NCBI RefSeq assembly: GCF_014863545.1
Contig: NZ_CP062260.1
Coordinates: 6,325,001-6,389,000 of the forward strand
From: Paenibacillus sp. JNUCC32
Lineage (GTDB): Bacteria > Bacillota > Bacilli > Paenibacillales > Paenibacillaceae
DNA: 64,000 nucleotides
Direction: 5' to 3'
Positions 1 to 7,205 of this stretch are shown piece by piece (within the stretch, counting starts at the first letter, position 1; each line of letters starts with the position of its first letter). The notes beneath the pieces are model-generated. The model had not been told where the DNA came from. It searched no databases and worked only from the letters and a program-made list of their open reading frames with translations. Position numbers and translations under genes: made by a program.

Positions 1-225
1 ACCGGGATGGACGTACCGCTGGTGCACCAGTTGTTCCGCCAGGAGCATGGCTGGGTAGCTACGTACGGACGGGATAAGCGCTGAAAGCATCTAAGCGTGA
101 AGCCCCCCTCAAGATGAGATTTCCCAGTATGTAAGACCCCTTGAAGACGACGAGGTAGATAGGTTGGAGGTGGAAGTGCAGCAATGCATGGAGCTGACCA
201 ATACTAATCGGTCGAGGGCTTATCC
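1..225 (+). rRNA. 23S ribosomal RNA, 3' end (partial)
   Basis: The sequence matches the 3' terminal part of bacterial 23S rRNA, including the sarcin-ricin-distal domain VI text around 'ggatggacgtaccgctggtg' and the closing segment that ends 'cgagggcttatcc'. The gene starts before the window. A 5S gene follows after about 150 bases, the normal order of an rrn operon. The exact mature 3' end (about 225) is inferred from homologous 23S ends. Confidence 0.95.
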
Positions 226-230
226 AAAAA

Positions 231-294
231 ACACCCCAAAAAGTGAAGCGAAGCTTTGAAGCAACGCCGAATACTTTTCGGGGACCCCGATACC
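231..294 (+). repeat. 23S-5S spacer hairpin with CCCCAAAAAGT / ACTTTTCGGGG arms
   Basis: The spacer holds an inverted repeat: the left arm CCCCAAAAAGT (from 234) pairs with the right arm ACTTTTCGGGG (273-283), with about 30 bases between. It probably folds in the precursor rRNA and may be a processing stem. A shortened version with the same arms and the same CCCGATA flank lies between rplN and rplX at 54431-54470. Confidence 0.6.
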
Positions 295-375
295 ACATCG
301 GGTGAATGCTACGGATTCTAATGTGCTGCAAATATCGTTTCGTATCTAGTTTTCAGGTGATCAAGCATCTGAACC

Positions 376-493
376 GTTTGGTGGCGATGGCGGAAGGGTT
401 CCACGCGTTCCCATACCGAACACGACCGTTAAGCCTTCCAGCGCCGATGGTACTTGGACCGAAGGGTCCCGGGAGAGTAGGACGTCGCCAAGC
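376..493 (+). rRNA. 5S ribosomal RNA
   Basis: About 117 bases with 5S landmarks: the start 'gtttggtggcgatggcgg' pairs with the end 'gacgtcgccaagc', the loop 'ccgaacacgaccgttaagc' is the usual CCGAAC...GTTAAGC block, and 'gggagagtagg' precedes the closing helix. It lies downstream of 23S and is followed directly by an intrinsic terminator. Confidence 0.95.
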
Positions 494-503
494 GAACAAC
501 CAT

Positions 504-538
504 AAAGACCGTTATCGAGTAATCGATAGCGGTCTTTT
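504..538 (+). terminator. Intrinsic terminator of the rRNA operon
   Basis: The arms AAAGACCGTTATCGA and TCGATAGCGGTCTTT form a stem of about 15 bp (one G-T pair) with a four-base loop and a short T run, right after 5S. The stretch from 540 to 690 holds no gene I can support. Confidence 0.85.
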
Positions 539-688
539 CCTATATGCAGATAATTTGGGGATGTTGCCCCTTGATACGCGATGGGTAAAACTCCAAGAAA
601 GCGGACTGAGATGGTTACTAAGACGAGTACCGACAATGAAGCTGTACTTGACAGGGAGTTGCTTTTTTCTTTAAACAACAGATTAAAA

Positions 689-727
689 AATCAAAAAGGC
701 GATCCTGCAGGGATCGTCATTTTGATT
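689..727 (-). terminator. Terminator for the ArsR/SRPBCC pair
   Basis: Read on the minus strand, GACGATCCCTGCAGGATCGCC forms a strong GC hairpin followed by TTTTTGATTTTTT. It lies about 170 bases beyond the stop of the 897-1607 gene. The plus strand also has T residues after the hairpin, so it may work both ways. Nothing else recognisable lies between it and 896. Confidence 0.6.
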
Positions 728-896
728 TCATTTGGAACTAAGAAAAGTATCATGATGAAATTGCCCTCGCTTGCCAGCAAACATCTTGTATCTTCATATA
801 CATCATGCACACTCTGTGTTCTCTCTGCGGACGGTGGCGATCCGTTCTTGGATAGCTGCCGCCCATGCATACATCTTACTGATTGAACTTCATGTT

Positions 897-1607
897 CTAT
901 GCTTCAACCACGTTCCTCTGTCCATAAGGAAGCACCGTAAGTGTAACGCTGCTAGGTTTGCCATGTCGGATAAAACCGATGACAACCTGCTCGCCAGGCT
1001 TCATCGATGTGACATGATCTTCCAGCTCATCATAACTGCGAATGACCTGGCCAGCCGCACTCGTAATGATATCGCCTTCCTCTAAGACACCGTCTGCTGG
1101 CGTGTGGGCAAACACCTCAACGACTTTGACGCCCTCTATGCCGTCACGACGGTATGTATAATGATTCATGCCGATCCAGCTGGACCAGAAAGTGGATCGG
1201 ATATCTTGGCCAGTCTCCAGCACGCTCTCCATATTCCGCATGAATCGGTATGTACCGAAGGCCATGTTATCCATCATCATATACTCCCGCTCATTGGACC
1301 ATAATCCTGTATACTCGATGCGGACCAAGGTGCCTTCTGTATGTGGTTCAATGGTCCAAATGGTAAGCTCCTGGTCTTCTCCCTTGAGCGTGAGTTTGCG
1401 GTAAGGCGTAAGCTCCTCAATCGTGCCGCTATAGGATACGCCCCAGCCGTAATCAAGAGAGACTTGACCGCCGACCTTCAGATCGATCTCACAATGGCGA
1501 GTCTCCCATCGATTGCGTTCTTGCGGATCGGTCAAGGCTTGCCATACACGATCGGGTGTTGTACGGATGACAATCTCCCGCTTAGCATGGTTAAAAATAG
1601 AGTCCAT
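897..1607 (-). CDS. SRPBCC (AHSA1-type) protein with C-terminal PDZ domain
   Basis: A 236-residue protein with two parts. Residues 1-140 look like an AHSA1/START-fold lipid- or ligand-binding domain ('IRTTPDRVWQALTDPQERNRWE', then 'GGQVSLDYGWG' and 'LTPYRKLTLKG'). Residues about 150-232 look like a PDZ domain ('VVEVFAHTPADGVLEEGDIITSAAGQVIRSYDEL' and 'GEQVVIGFIRHGK'). No signal peptide or membrane segment is visible, so it is probably cytosolic. It begins 2 bases after the stop of the ArsR gene, so the two are co-transcribed and probably translationally coupled. ArsR plus AHSA1 pairs are common in Firmicutes; a PDZ tail is less usual. Ligand and partner are unknown. Confidence 0.75.
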   Translation of the reverse strand: MDSIFNHAKREIVIRTTPDRVWQALTDPQERNRWETRHCEIDLKVGGQVSLDYGWGVSYSGTIEELTPYRKLTLKGEDQELTIWTIEPHTEGTLVRIEYTGLWSNEREYMMMDNMAFGTYRFMRNMESVLETGQDIRSTFWSSWIGMNHYTYRRDGIEGVKVVEVFAHTPADGVLEEGDIITSAAGQVIRSYDELEDHVTSMKPGEQVVIGFIRHGKPSSVTLTVLPYGQRNVVEA

Positions 1608-1609
1608 TC

Positions 1610-1918
1610 TTATGAGTCCTCCTCAAGATATTGTTTAAGTCTGCTTAACTTATTCTCCAGAATAGAGCCAAGCTCTTGTTGAAGCTCCGCATACCCCCGC
1701 TGAAAAGTCGGGGTGTTCAATCGGTAGTAGCAATACTTGCCTTCCCTTCGCTCTAGTAATAGCTCCTCTTCCAGCAAGATAGCAAGATGCTTTTTTACGG
1801 CGGGCTGTGAGATATGGAATGCCTTCACGATCTCCAGCTGAGGGAGCTCTTGATGAGCGACCATATTTAGGATTTTCCTTCGGATGGGATCGGAAATGGC
1901 GCGGTACATATCACTCAT
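1610..1918 (-). CDS. ArsR/SmtB-family transcriptional repressor
   Basis: A 102-residue winged-helix protein. 'MYRAISDPIRRKILNMVAHQELPQLEIVKAFHISQPAVKKHLAILLEEELLLERREGKYCYYRL' is a typical ArsR DNA-binding domain. No cysteine metal site is evident in the recognition helix, so it resembles the SdpR-like, non-metal branch. I chose ATG 1918 because GGGGGA lies 8 bases upstream; the ATG at 1942 abuts its GGAGAG. A perfect palindrome between promoter and start suggests autorepression. It probably controls the SRPBCC-PDZ gene behind it. Confidence 0.85.
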   Translation of the reverse strand: MSDMYRAISDPIRRKILNMVAHQELPQLEIVKAFHISQPAVKKHLAILLEEELLLERREGKYCYYRLNTPTFQRGYAELQQELGSILENKLSRLKQYLEEDS

Positions 1919-1943
1919 GGTTGGAATCCCCCATCTCTCCAAA

Positions 1944-1963
1944 ATATAACCTTTTGGTTATAT
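1944..1963 (-). promoter_or_regulatory. Palindromic operator, probable ArsR autoregulatory site
   Basis: A perfect inverted repeat, ATATAACC-N4-GGTTATAT, starts about 10 bases downstream of the -10 box, over the start of the transcript. Its place between promoter and ribosome binding site fits a repressor operator. That the adjacent ArsR protein binds it is inference. Confidence 0.7.
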
Positions 1964-1973
1964 GAATGAGTTA

Positions 1974-2002
1974 AGTATAATTTTCCAACCTCTGAAAGTC
2001 AA
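1974..2002 (-). promoter_or_regulatory. SigA-type promoter of the ArsR/SRPBCC operon
   Basis: On the minus strand TTGACT, a 17-base spacer and TATACT form a near-consensus vegetative promoter; transcription would start near 1967. Confidence 0.75.
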
Positions 2003-2026
2003 TACGAATTTTAAACGAAAAAGGGC

Positions 2027-2055
2027 TTTACACAACCAAGACACTAGTGTACTAT
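2027..2055 (+). promoter_or_regulatory. Promoter of the ABC transporter/YtrA operon with operator in the spacer
   Basis: TTTACA (2027-2032), a 17-base spacer and TACTAT (2050-2055) form a SigA-type promoter. The palindrome ACACTAGTGT (2041-2050) fills the downstream half of the spacer and touches the -10 box, where a repressor would block polymerase. The YtrA-type GntR protein encoded at 3930 is the obvious candidate; binding is inferred. Confidence 0.65.
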
Positions 2056-2095
2056 TTAACTATAACACCGATACAAAAAGGAGTGGAACAAATAG

Positions 2096-3133
2096 ATGAG
2101 CGGAAACGATTCAAATGAAATGGCAACAAATATAGAGAATGCTGCAACGGATTTAAAGAACGAATTACATGCTTCAGTTTCTACGGAGAGGAAGAATGCC
2201 AAGCAAGGTCCAGTCGTTCTGACCGTTGAACAGGTCACCAAGACGATTGGAAAGAAGAACATCGTCGACAAGCTATCCTTTGACATTCATCGAGGTGAAA
2301 TCGTTGGTTTGCTTGGACCGAACGGCGCGGGCAAAACAACAACCATTCGAATGATTGTTGGGTTGATCGATATGAGCCAAGGCGATGTACTGGTAAAGGG
2401 ACACAGCATCAAGAAGGACTTCGTTCAAGCCGTTCGTCATATCGGGGGCATCATCGAAAATCCGGAATTTTATCCGTACATGAGCGGTTATGACAACTTG
2501 AGACAGTATCAGCGAATGTCCGAGGGAGTGACGATCACAAGAATCATGGAGGTTGTTAAGCTTGTTGGGCTGCAGGACGCCATACACAAGAAGGTTCGTG
2601 CTTATTCCCTTGGTATGCGCCAACGATTAGGAATCGCGCAGGCTCTGCTCCACAATCCGTCCATCCTTATTCTCGATGAGCCGACGAACGGCCTGGATCC
2701 TGCCGGTATTCGCGAGATGCGGGATTATCTGAAGCAAATCGCCAGAGATGAGGGAATTGCCATTCTCGTATCCAGCCATCTGCTGTCGGAGATGGAGCTG
2801 ATGTGCAGCCGCGTGGTTGTCATCCAGGAAGGCAAGTTCGTCACTGAGCGCTCAATCGGGGGGATGGTCGTGAATGAAGAGTTAACGACGGTAAGTCTCC
2901 GCGTAAATGACACAGCCATGGCGGAACAAACGGCTCAACATCTCAAAGACATCATTCTAATCAACTCCTCAGAGGAGGAGGGGATGATCACCCTTCAACT
3001 TCACGAAGAGGATATACCCACGCTGATCCAGTCACTGTGCGATGCACGCGTACGGATTTACCGGGTGGAAGAGATGAAGTCGTCGCTTGAAGAAGAATTC
3101 TTGAAATGGACAGGAGGCAACCGCATTGCGTAG
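2096..3133 (+). CDS. ABC transporter ATP-binding protein
   Basis: A 345-residue ATPase of the BcrA/NatA-like type. After a hydrophilic N-terminal extension of about 40 residues come Walker A 'GPNGAGKTT', the signature 'YSLGMRQRLGIAQAL', Walker B and D-loop 'ILILDEPTNGLDP' and the H-loop 'LVSSHLLSEME'. The C-terminal 100 residues form the extra domain common in drug-export ATPases. AAGGAG precedes the ATG. The next gene overlaps by 8 bases and encodes its membrane partner. Probably energises export of a drug, peptide or lipid; substrate unknown. The long hydrophilic N-terminus is unusual. Confidence 0.85.
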   Translation: MSGNDSNEMATNIENAATDLKNELHASVSTERKNAKQGPVVLTVEQVTKTIGKKNIVDKLSFDIHRGEIVGLLGPNGAGKTTTIRMIVGLIDMSQGDVLVKGHSIKKDFVQAVRHIGGIIENPEFYPYMSGYDNLRQYQRMSEGVTITRIMEVVKLVGLQDAIHKKVRAYSLGMRQRLGIAQALLHNPSILILDEPTNGLDPAGIREMRDYLKQIARDEGIAILVSSHLLSEMELMCSRVVVIQEGKFVTERSIGGMVVNEELTTVSLRVNDTAMAEQTAQHLKDIILINSSEEEGMITLQLHEEDIPTLIQSLCDARVRIYRVEEMKSSLEEEFLKWTGGNRIA

Positions 3134-3884
3134 CTTTGGAAATCTCGTCTGGAACGAATGGCTCAAAATGTTTAAGAAACGCAGCTTCTTCTTGCCATAT
3201 GCGCTTTTGGCCGGAATGGTGATCTTCACGGCGTTCTTGCTCTATAAATTTTCCGATGGCGGCAGCACCGGCTATGAATTTGCCCAGATCGCTGTAACCA
3301 CCAAGGGAATGGGGCAAGTGTTGACCCTGCTTGCCATTGTTGTTACGGCAGGAGCCGTAGCGAAGGAACACAGCATGGGAACCATCAAATTGCTGCTTAT
3401 ACGTGCACAGAGCCGCACCAAAATTTTGGCATCGAAATATGTGGCCGTATTGATTTACATCTTAACACTGGTGGCTTTCATGTTTGCTGTAGCCGTGCTG
3501 ACCGGCCAAATTACGTTCGGCATGGATGTCGGCTCCGTTACGCTTGGCGATGTACTCATTGGAGCAGTGAACAACCTGGTGTATACGATCGTTTATGTAA
3601 CGCTAACCTTTATGGTAGGCATTCTAACGAGATCCACCGGTCCTGCAATCGGTATCGGCATGTTCATGGTCATTATGGAAAGCATGGTGGTACAGCTGCT
3701 TGCGCGTTACTCCTGGTCTAAATACCTGCTGTTCCTGAATGTGGATCTTTCCCTGTACAGCGGTGGCGCAAGCTCCCCGGTACCAGGCATGAGCTTAACG
3801 TTCTCAATTATTGTGCTCGCTGTATATCTCCTCTTGTTTCTTGCGGCAGGCTTTGTTACGTTTAAAAAACGGGATGTCGCATAA
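3126..3884 (+). CDS. ABC-2-type transporter permease
   Basis: A 252-residue membrane protein with about six hydrophobic segments ('YALLAGMVIFTAFLLY', 'VLTLLAIVVTAGAVA', 'YVAVLIYILTLVAFMFAVAVL' and others) and the ABC-2 family feature 'EHSMGTIKLLLIRAQSRTKILASKY'. The start is TTG 3126, with AGGAGG eight bases upstream, overlapping the ATPase gene by 8 bases. It should form the channel of the transporter with the ATPase upstream, in the cytoplasmic membrane. Confidence 0.8.
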   Translation: MRSFGNLVWNEWLKMFKKRSFFLPYALLAGMVIFTAFLLYKFSDGGSTGYEFAQIAVTTKGMGQVLTLLAIVVTAGAVAKEHSMGTIKLLLIRAQSRTKILASKYVAVLIYILTLVAFMFAVAVLTGQITFGMDVGSVTLGDVLIGAVNNLVYTIVYVTLTFMVGILTRSTGPAIGIGMFMVIMESMVVQLLARYSWSKYLLFLNVDLSLYSGGASSPVPGMSLTFSIIVLAVYLLLFLAAGFVTFKKRDVA

Positions 3885-3929
3885 GGAGCCTGAGTTCGAG
3901 GTAGAGCGGCGGAAAGGAGCAACCCGACA

Positions 3930-4295
3930 GTGAGTATCGAATTTGACAATAATCTGCCGATCTATTTACAGATCATGACGTATCTGAAGAAAGAAATCAT
4001 CATCGGCAAACTTTTGCCCGGTGATAAAATCCCATCGGTTCGAGAATTAGCGAGTGAGCTTCAAATAAATCCAAACACGGTGCAGCGAACTTTTCAGGAA
4101 TTGGAGCGTGAGGGTATTGTGGAGACGCGGCGGGGATTGGGCCGATACGTAACAAGCGAGGAATCGAAAATCATGGAAATCAAAAAAGAAATGGCCGGCG
4201 ATCTGCTGGAACGGTTTATACGCGGCATGCAGGAGCTCGGCTTTAAAGATCAGGATATCATTACGATCGTGGAAGATGCTGTGAAGCAGCCATGA
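3930..4295 (+). CDS. GntR-family regulator, YtrA subfamily
   Basis: A 121-residue protein with an N-terminal winged helix ('IYLQIMTYLKKEIIIGKLLPGDKIPSVRELASELQINPNTVQRTFQELEREGIVETRRGLGRYV') and a short C-terminal helical tail, the hallmark of the YtrA branch, which has no large effector domain. Start GTG 3930 follows AAAGGAG. It sits between two ABC modules on the same strand, so it probably represses the whole operon in response to cell-envelope or antibiotic stress, as known for B. subtilis YtrA. That response is inferred. Confidence 0.85.
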   Translation: MSIEFDNNLPIYLQIMTYLKKEIIIGKLLPGDKIPSVRELASELQINPNTVQRTFQELEREGIVETRRGLGRYVTSEESKIMEIKKEMAGDLLERFIRGMQELGFKDQDIITIVEDAVKQP

Positions 4296-4317
4296 TCCAA
4301 AAAGCGGAGGTGAGACC

Positions 4318-5022
4318 ATGGTGGAAAATCTGTTACAGGTACGAAGCGTGACCAAAACGTATGCCGGTAAACGCAGAGCGCTGCATGATGTCAATCTGGA
4401 TATCAGCGGAGGCAAAATCATCGGCTTGCTGGGTACCAACGGCAGCGGCAAGAGCACGCTGATGAAGATTGCGGCCGGTTTGATCCAGCCTACGGCAGGT
4501 GCCGTTTACGTGAACGGCAAACCCGTGGGGCTGGAGACCAAAGCCAGCGTGTCCTTCATGCCGGACCGGCCGATGACAGAATCCTGGATGAAGGTCTCGG
4601 ATGCGGTGGCGTACTTCAAGGATTTTTATGAGGATTTTAATGTAGAGAAGGCAAACAGAATGCTGGACTTCATGAATTTAAAGACCAATGATCGCATCAG
4701 CTCCCTGTCCAAAGGGATGAATGAGCGCCTGCAGTTAACGCTCGCATTGTCCCGCGAAGCGAAGCTGTATATGCTGGATGAACCCATCGGCGGGGTGGAT
4801 CCTGTAGCCCGTGGAAAAATTTTGGATGCCATCGTTGAATTCTACAACGAGGACAGCAGCATCATAGTTTCGACTCATCTTGTCCGGGACATCGAACGGA
4901 TATTTGATGAAGTGATCTTCATTCGCAACGGCGAGGTTGCCATGCATGATGAAGTGGAGAACATCCGCCTAAAACACGGAAAAAGCATAGATGAGATGTT
5001 TAAAGAGGTGTATGCGGAATGA
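4318..5022 (+). CDS. ABC transporter ATP-binding protein (YtrB-like)
   Basis: A 234-residue ATPase with Walker A 'GTNGSGKST', a degenerate signature 'LSKGMNERLQLTLALS', Walker B 'LYMLDEPIGGVDP' and H-loop 'IVSTHLVRDIE'. YtrB-type ATPases next to YtrA regulators show the same altered motifs. It starts 22 bases after the regulator and overlaps the permease gene by four bases (ATGA), so the two products are probably made in equal amounts and act together at the membrane. Confidence 0.85.
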   Translation: MVENLLQVRSVTKTYAGKRRALHDVNLDISGGKIIGLLGTNGSGKSTLMKIAAGLIQPTAGAVYVNGKPVGLETKASVSFMPDRPMTESWMKVSDAVAYFKDFYEDFNVEKANRMLDFMNLKTNDRISSLSKGMNERLQLTLALSREAKLYMLDEPIGGVDPVARGKILDAIVEFYNEDSSIIVSTHLVRDIERIFDEVIFIRNGEVAMHDEVENIRLKHGKSIDEMFKEVYAE

Positions 5023-5765
5023 TGAGACTGCTGAAATACGACTGGAAGAGAAACTCGACCACGCTGCTCGGCGCTTTTGCGATTCTTCTTATCGTGCAGA
5101 TCGCGATTACGGTGACAGGTTCGATAAGAGATTGGGAGCTAGGATTGAGTTTCGGTTTAAGCATGCTGGCTTATGGCTCTGTGAGTGTTTTGCTCCTTGT
5201 GGTCACTGGCAAGAACTTCGGCTATAACATCAAGGCATATCACCGGCGTCTGCTCCCCGTCCGTTCCGTCTGGAGCGTGGTTTCCTCCCTTATTCTGGCG
5301 TGTGCGAGTTTACTGGCGCTGTGTCTACTGATGGCACTGCATTTGTGGTACTACTGGAACGTTGCCGGCATCCCATGGGAAATGATCCGTTTTTCCGATT
5401 ATCCTGTTATGTATTATGTAGGTCTCGCCCTGTTGACGGCATGGAAATTCATCTTCCTGATGATTACGATATTTTTTGCCATTGCCGTGGCCAACAGCAT
5501 CACGAAGAAAGGCAGCGTATGGATCGGCATTCTGGTGTTCTTTGTATTGCATAATGTCCTGTCCTGGATCAGCCAGCTGTTCTTCGGAGAAGAGGCAGCA
5601 TGGGTTGGCCCGATGGCGACCATTTCCTTCGAGAATGAGGCTGATTTCACCGTATCTGCCGCGCAGTATACGTTAGCATGGGGCGCATTTGCTTTTGAGG
5701 TCATTGTGGCGGCCTTGATCCTATATGCCACGGTGTATCTCGTTGATCGGAAGGTTGAGGTTTAA
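5019..5765 (+). CDS. Membrane permease partner of the YtrB-like ATPase
   Basis: A 248-residue protein with about six hydrophobic spans ('LLGAFAILLIVQIAITV', 'SFGLSMLAYGSVSVLLLVV', 'VVSSLILACASLLALCLLMAL', 'FIFLMITIFFAIAV', 'VWIGILVFFVLHNVL', 'FAFEVIVAALILYATVYLV'). It has no strong family motif and is assigned as the transmembrane subunit from topology and from its four-base overlap with the ATPase gene. A strong hairpin 36 bases downstream ends the operon. Substrate unknown. Confidence 0.75.
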   Translation: MMRLLKYDWKRNSTTLLGAFAILLIVQIAITVTGSIRDWELGLSFGLSMLAYGSVSVLLLVVTGKNFGYNIKAYHRRLLPVRSVWSVVSSLILACASLLALCLLMALHLWYYWNVAGIPWEMIRFSDYPVMYYVGLALLTAWKFIFLMITIFFAIAVANSITKKGSVWIGILVFFVLHNVLSWISQLFFGEEAAWVGPMATISFENEADFTVSAAQYTLAWGAFAFEVIVAALILYATVYLVDRKVEV

Positions 5766-5800
5766 CTTAAAGAATATGAGGATTTAATACTATAAACGGA

Positions 5801-5835
5801 CCAAAGAAACTGCCTATCCAAGGCAGTTTCTTTGG
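5801..5835 (+). terminator. Terminator of the ABC/YtrA operon
   Basis: A perfect 15-bp stem, CCAAAGAAACTGCCT with AGGCAGTTTCTTTGG, and a five-base loop. The T-rich part lies in the distal arm, and the symmetrical A/T-ended stem may work in both directions. Confidence 0.75.
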
Positions 5836-5962
5836 TATGAAGCGAGAAGGAAATCCGCTAGGAACACAGAACTAGAACCTTAGCAGTATGCCGCTATCAA
5901 TCCATGGACTCCAATTTATAGGCAAGAGATAGCGGATAAAATTCGAAATATGATTTAAACAT

Positions 5963-6028
5963 TATAACGTTATATTCACGTTCAGGATGTTCTGTGCTAT
6001 GCTATAACCATGGTATTAAGATATAGCA
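5963..6028 (+). promoter_or_regulatory. Promoter and candidate operators of the sugar-acid operon
   Basis: TTCACG (5975-5980), 17 bases and TATGCT (5998-6003) form a plausible promoter. Two related palindromes flank it: TATAACGTTATA (5963-5974) just before the -35 box, and ATAACCATGGTATT (6004-6017) just after the -10 box, the latter nested in TGCTATA / TATAGCA arms (6000-6006, 6022-6028). The shared ATAAC...GTTAT/GGTAT pattern suggests sites for one regulator, most likely the GntR-UTRA protein encoded at 10061. The rest of 5840-5960 holds only a weak CCGCTATC/GATAGCGG inverted repeat. Confidence 0.55.
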
Positions 6029-6092
6029 ATGCAAATCGGCAGGTACTGAAGAGGATTTAAGGCTGGTCCGGCAAGGCTGAAGGGGTGGAACG

Positions 6093-7205
6093 ATGAAGAT
6101 TTTGGAACAGCGTTTTGTTTTGCGCAACGTACAGACGGTGGATGAAGAGAAGCCTTTTGACATTGTCATGGAGAACGGGTTCATTACCGAAATAACGAAT
6201 GCGAATACGGCATCGGGTGACAACGGTTTTGACGGTACGGGATTATATGTGTCCAGCGGTTGGATCGATATGCACGTCCATGCGGTCGCCAAGCTGGAGC
6301 CCTACGGCGATGCCATCGACGAGATCGGCGTTCAGCAAGGCGTCGCCACCATTATCGATGCAGGAAGCTGCGGCGCGGATACGATTGGAGAATTGGCAGC
6401 CGAGGTTGCCAGGGCCAAGACAAACGTGTTTGCTTTTTTGAATATTTCCCATATTGGACTTCAGCGGATCGACGAGCTTTCCAGTTTGGAATGGATCGAT
6501 CCCGAGAAGGCAGCAAAAGCGGTATTGACGTATCCTGACCTGATCATCGGGCTCAAGGCAAGAATCAGCAAAAGCGTAGTGAAGGACAATGGCGTAGAGC
6601 CGCTTCGACTCGCAAGGAAACTGTCCGGGAAAACGGCCCTGCCGCTGATGGTTCATATCGGATCAGGGCCTCCTCCGATTGAGGAAGTGCTGGAGCTGCT
6701 TCAGAAGGACGACATAATCACTCATTATTTGAACGGGAAAGCCAACAATTTATTCGATTCGGGCGGAAAGCCGATTCCTGCCCTGACCGAAGCGATTGCC
6801 CGCGGCGTTCATCTGGATGTCGGCCATGGTACGGCGAGCTTCTCGTTCCTGGTGGCGGAGTATGCAAAAGCCCAAGGGATTAAGCCGGATACGATCAGCA
6901 CCGATATTTATCGCGGCAATCGCATCCATGGTCCGGTGTACAGCCTGGCCAATGTCATGAGTAAGTTTCTGTATCTAGGATACGGCTTGCAGGAAGTGGT
7001 CGCTGCGGTAACGGACCATGCAGCCGCATGGCTGGGCCGTCCGGAGCTGGGCCGAATTCAAGTCGGCGACGCTGCCCACCTTACCCTGTTCGCGGTGCGG
7101 CAGGGACCGATGAGTTTGACCGATTCCGAAGGGGAGACCCGAATCGCTGACCGATATATCGAAGCCAAAGGAGTGGTAGTCAATGGATCATTCATTACAT
7201 GCTAA
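6093..7205 (+). CDS. Amidohydrolase-superfamily deacetylase (EF_0837-like)
   Basis: A 370-residue metal-dependent hydrolase. Metal-ligand motifs of the TIM barrel are visible: 'GWIDMHVHA' (HxH), 'LIIGLKAR' with the likely carbamylated lysine, 'LMVHIG', 'DIITHYLNGK', and 'HLDVGHG' followed by 'DTISTDIYRG' with the catalytic aspartate. It resembles the amidohydrolase found beside DgaE- and DgaF-like proteins in other Firmicutes. It overlaps the next gene by 23 bases. The likely role is removal of an acyl group from an amino-sugar acid before the lyase step; the substrate is inferred from neighbours only. Confidence 0.8.
   Translation: MKILEQRFVLRNVQTVDEEKPFDIVMENGFITEITNANTASGDNGFDGTGLYVSSGWIDMHVHAVAKLEPYGDAIDEIGVQQGVATIIDAGSCGADTIGELAAEVARAKTNVFAFLNISHIGLQRIDELSSLEWIDPEKAAKAVLTYPDLIIGLKARISKSVVKDNGVEPLRLARKLSGKTALPLMVHIGSGPPPIEEVLELLQKDDIITHYLNGKANNLFDSGGKPIPALTEAIARGVHLDVGHGTASFSFLVAEYAKAQGIKPDTISTDIYRGNRIHGPVYSLANVMSKFLYLGYGLQEVVAAVTDHAAAWLGRPELGRIQVGDAAHLTLFAVRQGPMSLTDSEGETRIADRYIEAKGVVVNGSFITC

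Noticed and set aside
581..886. A 101-codon plus-strand frame after the 5S terminator.
   Set aside because: It reads through the terminator hairpin at 689-727, has no ribosome binding site, and its protein shows no pattern of a real family.
5891..5935. CCGCTATC ... GATAGCGG inverted repeat with a 29-base loop upstream of the sugar-acid promoter.
   Set aside because: The loop is too long and the position too far from the promoter to support a function; it could be chance.
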